Positions 59,655 through 64,000 of a DNA stretch of 64,000 nucleotides are shown in pieces. Each line of letters opens with the position of its first letter. Within the stretch, counting starts at the first letter, position 1. The DNA is from Paraburkholderia lacunae. GTDB taxonomy: Bacteria > Pseudomonadota > Gammaproteobacteria > Burkholderiales > Burkholderiaceae. Under the pieces are notes generated by a model, which saw only the letters and a program-made list of their open reading frames with translations, was not told the DNA's origin and made no database searches. The DNA lies in NCBI RefSeq assembly GCF_003353175.1, contig NZ_QHKS01000012.1, forward strand, positions 186,001 through 250,000, given 5' to 3'. A program made the position numbers and the translations under genes.

Positions 59655-62126
59655 ATGGGTGCGCTGCCGCAACTCATCGACGTTGCCGAACGCGAGGCTG
59701 TGCTCGCGGATTTCGTGCCGTTTTCGTCGCACGTAAATGACTACGTGATCCGCACGCGGGAAGGGGACTACCTGCGTGTCTGGAAGGTCGCCGGCATCGC
59801 CTTCGAAGCGGCCGATCCGGGTGACATCCTCGTGCGTCACGAAGGATTCAACCAGCTCGTGCGCAGCCTGCCGGGTGGTCACGTCGGCCTGTGGTCGCAC
59901 CGGATCCGCCGGCGCGTGAGCGACCATTTCGCCACGCCGTACGGCAACCCGTTCTGCCAGGAGCTCGCGACGCGCTACTACGCAAGCTTTGCCGGCTACC
60001 GGATGATGGCCAACGAGCTGTACCTGACGCTCGTGTACCGGCCACATCGCACGCGCCTGGGGCGTCTCTTCAGCCAGGCGGCGCGGCGCACCCCCGATGA
60101 TATCCGGCGGGAGCAGCATGAGGCCCTGAAGGTGATGGCGGAGCTTGCTGCCCAGGTCGAATCTGGCCTGAAGCCCTGGGACCCGGTGCCGCTCGGTGTC
60201 TACACGAAGCAGATCCGTTACACGCAGCGGCCCGTGCGTTTCTCATCGGCGCTGCAGTTCCTGGGTTATCTCGTCAACGCCGCGTGGGAGCCGGTACCGG
60301 TCCCGTCTGGCCGCATTGCCGAGGCACTGCCGACGTCGCGGGTTTTCTTCCGCACCGAGAAGGTTGAGATCCGCATGCCCGGTGCGACGCGCTATGCGGC
60401 GTTGCTCGACCTGAAAGACTACCCCGAGGAAACCGAGCCGGGGATGCTCGACGGTCTGCTCTATGGCGACTTCGAATATATCGAGACCCAGAGCTTCACG
60501 ATCCTCGACCGTCCCACGGCGAAAGAGGCGCTCGAGCGTCAGCGCAACCAGCTGATAGCGGGCGAGGATGTGGCGGTGTCGCAGGTCAATGCAATGGATC
60601 AGGCGCTTGACGACCTGATCAACGGCAATTTCGTCTTCGGTGAATATCACTATTCGATTGCCGTGCTCGGTGACCGGCCCGACGAGGTCGCGCGGCATGT
60701 GGCGAAGGCGCGCACGCAGCTCGCGGACGTGGGCTTCCAGACGGCGCTGGTCGATCTGGTAGCGGACGCGGCCTGGTTCGCACAGCTGCCTGGAAACTGG
60801 CGCTACCGGCCGCGCGAGGCGAAGCTCACCTCGCGCAACTTCTGCGGGCTCGCGAGTCTGCACAACTTCGCGACCGGCAAGCGCGACGGCAATCCGTGGG
60901 GCGAGGCGATCACGATCGTGAAGACGCCGAGCGGCCAGCCGCTGTATCTGAATTTCCACGCGACGCCTGAGAAGAAGGACTCGGGCGACGAAAAGGCGCT
61001 CGCCAACACCCAGATCATCGGGCAGGCGGGTGCCGGCAAGACGGTGCTGGAGCTGTTCCTGCTTGCGATGGCGATGAAGTATGGCCTCACCGGCGTCGTC
61101 TACGACAAGGACCGGGGCACTGAGATCGCGATCCGGGCGATGGGGGGCCGCTACACGGTGTTTCGACGGGGTGTCCCGACGGGACTCAATCCCTTCCAGC
61201 TCGACCCGGACGAGGCGGTGCTGGATTTCTGGGAGCGGCTGGTGCGCCGTCTGGTCGACACCGGCACGCTGCTGTCCGCGAAAGACGAACTCGACATTTC
61301 GCGTGCCGTGCGGGAGGTCGCGCGCATGGAACGGCGGCTCCGTCGCCTGTCGATGGTCCGGCAACTGCTGCCCGCCGTGGGCGAGAACAGCCTGCATGCA
61401 CGGCTCACGAAGTGGTGTGCAGGCGGACGGCTCGGGTGGGTGCTGGACAACCCGTCGGACTTGCTGGATTTCAGCCAGAACCATCTCTTCGGCTTCGATG
61501 ATACGGAACTGCTCGACGATCCGGAGGTGTCGACGCCGGTCACGATGTATCTGCTGCAGCTGACGGAGAGCCTGATCGACGGGCGGCGCTTCGTCTATGT
61601 GATGACCGAATTCTGGAAGCGGCTGGGCGATCCGGTCTTCACGGATTTCGCAAAGAACAAGCAGAAGACGATCCGCAAGCAGAACGGTCTGGGTATCTTC
61701 GATACGCAGTCCCCGGCCGATGTGCTGCGTAGCGACATCGCGCGGGCGCTGGTCGAGCAGACCGCGACGTTCTTCTTCCTGCCGAACCCGCGTGCCGACT
61801 ACGACGACTACGTGCACGGCTTCAAGCTAACTGAGGCCGAATTCAACATCGTCCGGTCTCTCGGCGAGAACAGCCGCCTGTTCCTCATGAAGCAGGGCCA
61901 CCGTTCGGCCATCGGCAGGCTGGATCTCGCCGGACTCGGTGATGTGCTCGACGTCCTGTCGGGGACGACGGACAACGTCGAACTGCTCGACGGCATCCGT
62001 GCCGAGGTCGGCGACGATCCCGTGGCGTGGCTTCCCGTGTTTCATGAGCGGCTGGCCAAGCGTCGTGCGATCGGGGCAGTCGCGAACGCGCTGGCCCGGC
62101 GTCTGTCGGGAAGAGGTGCACGATGA
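59655..62126 (+). CDS. virB4: VirB4-like T4SS ATPase
   Basis: An 823-residue ATPase that powers pilus assembly and transfer. Walker A GQAGAGKTVLEL has Lys462; the Walker B region reads VYVMTEFWKRL, where Glu652 follows Thr instead of the usual Asp; FAKNKQKTIRKQNGLGIFDT is the conserved motif C-D region. The start at 59655 follows GAGGAGGGG; the frame stays open upstream to 59508 through virB3. It overlaps virB6 by four bases. Confidence 0.92.
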   Translation: MGALPQLIDVAEREAVLADFVPFSSHVNDYVIRTREGDYLRVWKVAGIAFEAADPGDILVRHEGFNQLVRSLPGGHVGLWSHRIRRRVSDHFATPYGNPFCQELATRYYASFAGYRMMANELYLTLVYRPHRTRLGRLFSQAARRTPDDIRREQHEALKVMAELAAQVESGLKPWDPVPLGVYTKQIRYTQRPVRFSSALQFLGYLVNAAWEPVPVPSGRIAEALPTSRVFFRTEKVEIRMPGATRYAALLDLKDYPEETEPGMLDGLLYGDFEYIETQSFTILDRPTAKEALERQRNQLIAGEDVAVSQVNAMDQALDDLINGNFVFGEYHYSIAVLGDRPDEVARHVAKARTQLADVGFQTALVDLVADAAWFAQLPGNWRYRPREAKLTSRNFCGLASLHNFATGKRDGNPWGEAITIVKTPSGQPLYLNFHATPEKKDSGDEKALANTQIIGQAGAGKTVLELFLLAMAMKYGLTGVVYDKDRGTEIAIRAMGGRYTVFRRGVPTGLNPFQLDPDEAVLDFWERLVRRLVDTGTLLSAKDELDISRAVREVARMERRLRRLSMVRQLLPAVGENSLHARLTKWCAGGRLGWVLDNPSDLLDFSQNHLFGFDDTELLDDPEVSTPVTMYLLQLTESLIDGRRFVYVMTEFWKRLGDPVFTDFAKNKQKTIRKQNGLGIFDTQSPADVLRSDIARALVEQTATFFFLPNPRADYDDYVHGFKLTEAEFNIVRSLGENSRLFLMKQGHRSAIGRLDLAGLGDVLDVLSGTTDNVELLDGIRAEVGDDPVAWLPVFHERLAKRRAIGAVANALARRLSGRGAR

Positions 62127-63307
62127 GCGGCCTTTTCACTTCAGTCGGCGGCACGCTCGAAAACGGCATGTCGACGTATGTCACGAGCGTGTCCTCAGCC
62201 CTCTCCAGCGCGCTGATGCCCGTGGTGACGACCGCCCTGACGATCTGGATCATCACGTACGGGTTCGCCGTGGTGCGCGGCGAGGCCCATGAGTCGGTGC
62301 CCGCATTTGCGTGGCGCGGCCTGAAGGTGGCCATCATGCTCGCCTTTGCGCTCGGCGCGGGCATCTATCAGTCCCAGGTCGTCACGGCAGTCGAAGGGGC
62401 GACGACGGGCTTGGCCCAGACGATCCAGACCGCGGCGGCCAATGGCGGTGCAGGCAACCCCGGCTGCGGAACGGTGAGTGGCAGCAGCGTGACAGGCACG
62501 AGCGCGTCCGCCATTTACCAGACCCTCGACTGCTACGACCGGCAGATCGACATCGTGATGGACGCATACTTCGACAAGGCGACGCACGAAGGCTTGAGTG
62601 TCAGCGGCTTTGTCGCAGGCATCGGTGATCTGGTCGGCGGGTTCATCGTGGGACTGGGCGGAGCTATTTTCCTGATGATTCTGGCCTTCGAGGTCACGAT
62701 GGCGAGGATGCTGCTCGATCTGGTGCTGGGACTCGGCCCGGCCTTCATTGCCTGTGGCGCCTTTGGTCCGACGGCGCGTTTCTTCGAGGCGTGGACCGCA
62801 AAGGTCACGAACTATGCGCTGCTGCAGATCCTCATCGCGGCCTTTCTTGGGATGGCACTCACGGCGTTCTCAGCCGACCTCGCGCCGTTCAACGTCACGA
62901 CTTCCTCGCCCGATACGAACGCTTCGGCGCTCGCTGCAGCGGGTCAGGCAGTGCTCACCGCTATAGCCCCCTGGGGTGCGGCATTTGGCCTGTTCATCAC
63001 GTCCCTGCTGCTGGCAACCATCGGCTGGCAACTGCCGGCCGTCGCCTCGGGACTCGCCGGAGGCGCCACGCTGTCGGGGTTCGGTGCGTTTGTGGCCGGA
63101 TTTGCCTCGCGTGGTGCCGTGAGAGGTCTCGGCTCGCTCGTGAGTCTCAGACGCGGCCCGCGTCGGCCGGGGGGGCGAATTTCCAACGGCAGCGGGCAAG
63201 CCGGTAGCGCGAACGCGGGCGGCGGTTCAGGCCAGATCCCTGCCTATCAGCGCGCCGCGCGCGAGCACCTTGGCGACCAGGATAACTCAGGAGGGTCATC
63301 GTCATGA
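62123..63307 (+). CDS. virB6: VirB6/TrbL-like inner membrane protein
   Basis: A 394-residue polytopic protein. MPVVTTALTIWIITYGFAVV, LGGAIFLMILAFEVTMARML and FEAWTAKVTNYALLQILIAA (TrbL/VirB6 core) and several further helices are visible; the tail is Gly/Ser/Arg-rich. The N-terminal periplasmic region has the usual Cys pair (NPGCGTVSG, LDCYDRQID). It forms the inner-membrane channel. Confidence 0.88.
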   Translation: MSGLFTSVGGTLENGMSTYVTSVSSALSSALMPVVTTALTIWIITYGFAVVRGEAHESVPAFAWRGLKVAIMLAFALGAGIYQSQVVTAVEGATTGLAQTIQTAAANGGAGNPGCGTVSGSSVTGTSASAIYQTLDCYDRQIDIVMDAYFDKATHEGLSVSGFVAGIGDLVGGFIVGLGGAIFLMILAFEVTMARMLLDLVLGLGPAFIACGAFGPTARFFEAWTAKVTNYALLQILIAAFLGMALTAFSADLAPFNVTTSSPDTNASALAAAGQAVLTAIAPWGAAFGLFITSLLLATIGWQLPAVASGLAGGATLSGFGAFVAGFASRGAVRGLGSLVSLRRGPRRPGGRISNGSGQAGSANAGGGSGQIPAYQRAAREHLGDQDNSGGSSS

Positions 63308-64000
63308 TCAGGTTACCTATCCATATCGGTATTGCCCCTGTCGCGGCGGCTGTGGTCGTGCTGACGATGCCCTCGGCCCATGCACAGGGCATCCCGGTCT
63401 TCGACGCGCAGAACGTGGTGCAGGCCATCGCGACCGTCGGGCAACTGAAGCAGGAAGTGCAGCAGGAACTCCAGCTATATCAGTCGCTCAGTGGCACGCG
63501 CGGCTTCGGTGAACTGATGAGCAATCCGGTGCTGTCGAACTCGCTGCCGTCGAACTGGCAGTCGGTCTACACGGCGATCCAGAACGGTGGATATGCGGGT
63601 CTGACGGGCAGCGCGCAGACGCTGCGCTCGGCGAGCGAAATCTACAACTGTGAGGACCAGAGCGGCATCGACCAGCAGGTCTGCCAGCGCGCGCTGAACA
63701 AGCCGTTCCAGGACAAGGCCTTCGGCACGCAGGCGTATCAGACGGAGCTCCAGGAACTCGACCAGATCCAGGGCCTGATGCAGCAGATCGATGTGACGCA
63801 GGACCAGAAAGGCATCGGGGAACTGCAGGCACGCATCCAGACTGAGAGCACGGTGGTCGGCAATGAAATGACGAAGCTGCAGCTTTTCAGGATGCTGGCC
63901 GATTCCGAAGACCGGCTGATTGCCGAGCAGCAGCAGGAACTTGTTCTCAAGCGCGCCGGCAATACCACACGGCTTCAGGACCAGATGGTGCCAGCGAGTT
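63304..64000 (+). CDS. virB5: VirB5-like P-type DNA transfer protein, 3' truncated by the window
   Basis: At least 232 residues, open at the right edge. A signal peptide ends at AHAQG near residue 28. NVVQAIATVGQLKQEVQQEL and YQSLSGTRGFGELM, a Cys pair (YNCEDQSGIDQQVCQ), and long Gln/Glu-rich helices are typical of VirB5 (TrbJ-like), the pilus-tip protein. The start overlaps the virB6 stop by four bases. Confidence 0.85.
   Translation, partial: MIRLPIHIGIAPVAAAVVVLTMPSAHAQGIPVFDAQNVVQAIATVGQLKQEVQQELQLYQSLSGTRGFGELMSNPVLSNSLPSNWQSVYTAIQNGGYAGLTGSAQTLRSASEIYNCEDQSGIDQQVCQRALNKPFQDKAFGTQAYQTELQELDQIQGLMQQIDVTQDQKGIGELQARIQTESTVVGNEMTKLQLFRMLADSEDRLIAEQQQELVLKRAGNTTRLQDQMVPAS

Noticed and set aside
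60243..61817. Minus-strand frame of over 500 codons opposite virB4
   Set aside because: The plus strand is a full VirB4 with Walker motifs and operon overlaps.
1..64000. tRNA, rRNA or tmRNA genes, including a tRNA attachment site for the element near 29.6 kb
   Set aside because: I saw no T-loop/acceptor arrangement or rRNA-like sequence by eye; a dedicated tRNA scan would be decisive.

Overview
The window looks like a high-GC betaproteobacterial chromosome of the Burkholderia/Paraburkholderia type. This is inferred from gene content (LacI-controlled sugar ABC operon with DhaK/DhaL, paired S53 and S10 peptidases, TIGR03118 remnant, Burkholderia-style porin); no rRNA or tRNA is present to confirm it.

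Positions 1-29.5 kb read as ordinary chromosome. They hold a truncated quaternary-amine ABC ATPase, a dienelactone hydrolase, two PAP2/DedA membrane lipid phosphatase-type proteins, an MFS carrier and small secreted envelope proteins. A LacI-controlled operon at 8.5-16.9 kb encodes a binding protein, two permeases, a small membrane protein, two ATPases and a DhaL/DhaK kinase, so a polyol or short ketose is probably imported and phosphorylated. Then come Lrp/LysE, YnfA, DUF1993, S53 and S10 peptidases, NadE, an L,D-transpeptidase, an EamA carrier and a degenerate UbiB-like protein.

Positions 29.7-55 kb are accessory. A frameshifted MalT-like remnant marks the left side. Next are a hypothetical gene convergent with a luxI, a luxR, and a ten-gene minus-strand operon (43.5 to 33.4 kb): acyl-CoA dehydrogenase, acyl carrier protein, a KAS III-like pair, AMP ligase, type III PLP decarboxylase, a second dehydrogenase-like protein, GNAT acyltransferase and a second KAS III-like pair. 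In each pair one subunit has the catalytic Cys and the other has Gly there. Almost every gene overlaps the next. This is the best candidate in the window for an undescribed system: a quorum-sensing-linked pathway that probably joins an activated acid to an amine or acyl group on a dedicated carrier protein. The product cannot be read from sequence.

Divergent from this operon is a FadR-type GntR regulator. It is followed by an amidase, two tandem XRE regulators with shared 17-bp palindromic sites, a urea/branched-chain-type ABC transporter (two permeases, two ATPases, Tat-exported binding protein), a second amidase, an AA_synth (DUF1185) protein and a porin. This reads as an uptake and hydrolysis module for an amide.

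Positions 55.3-64 kb open a conjugation module: zinc-ribbon protein, AlpA-like regulator, ParA/MinD-like ATPase, TrbM-like protein, then VirB1, B2, B3, B4, B6 and B5 homologues, running off the right edge. The accessory block may therefore be cargo of an integrative conjugative element, but no integrase, relaxase or attachment site is visible here.
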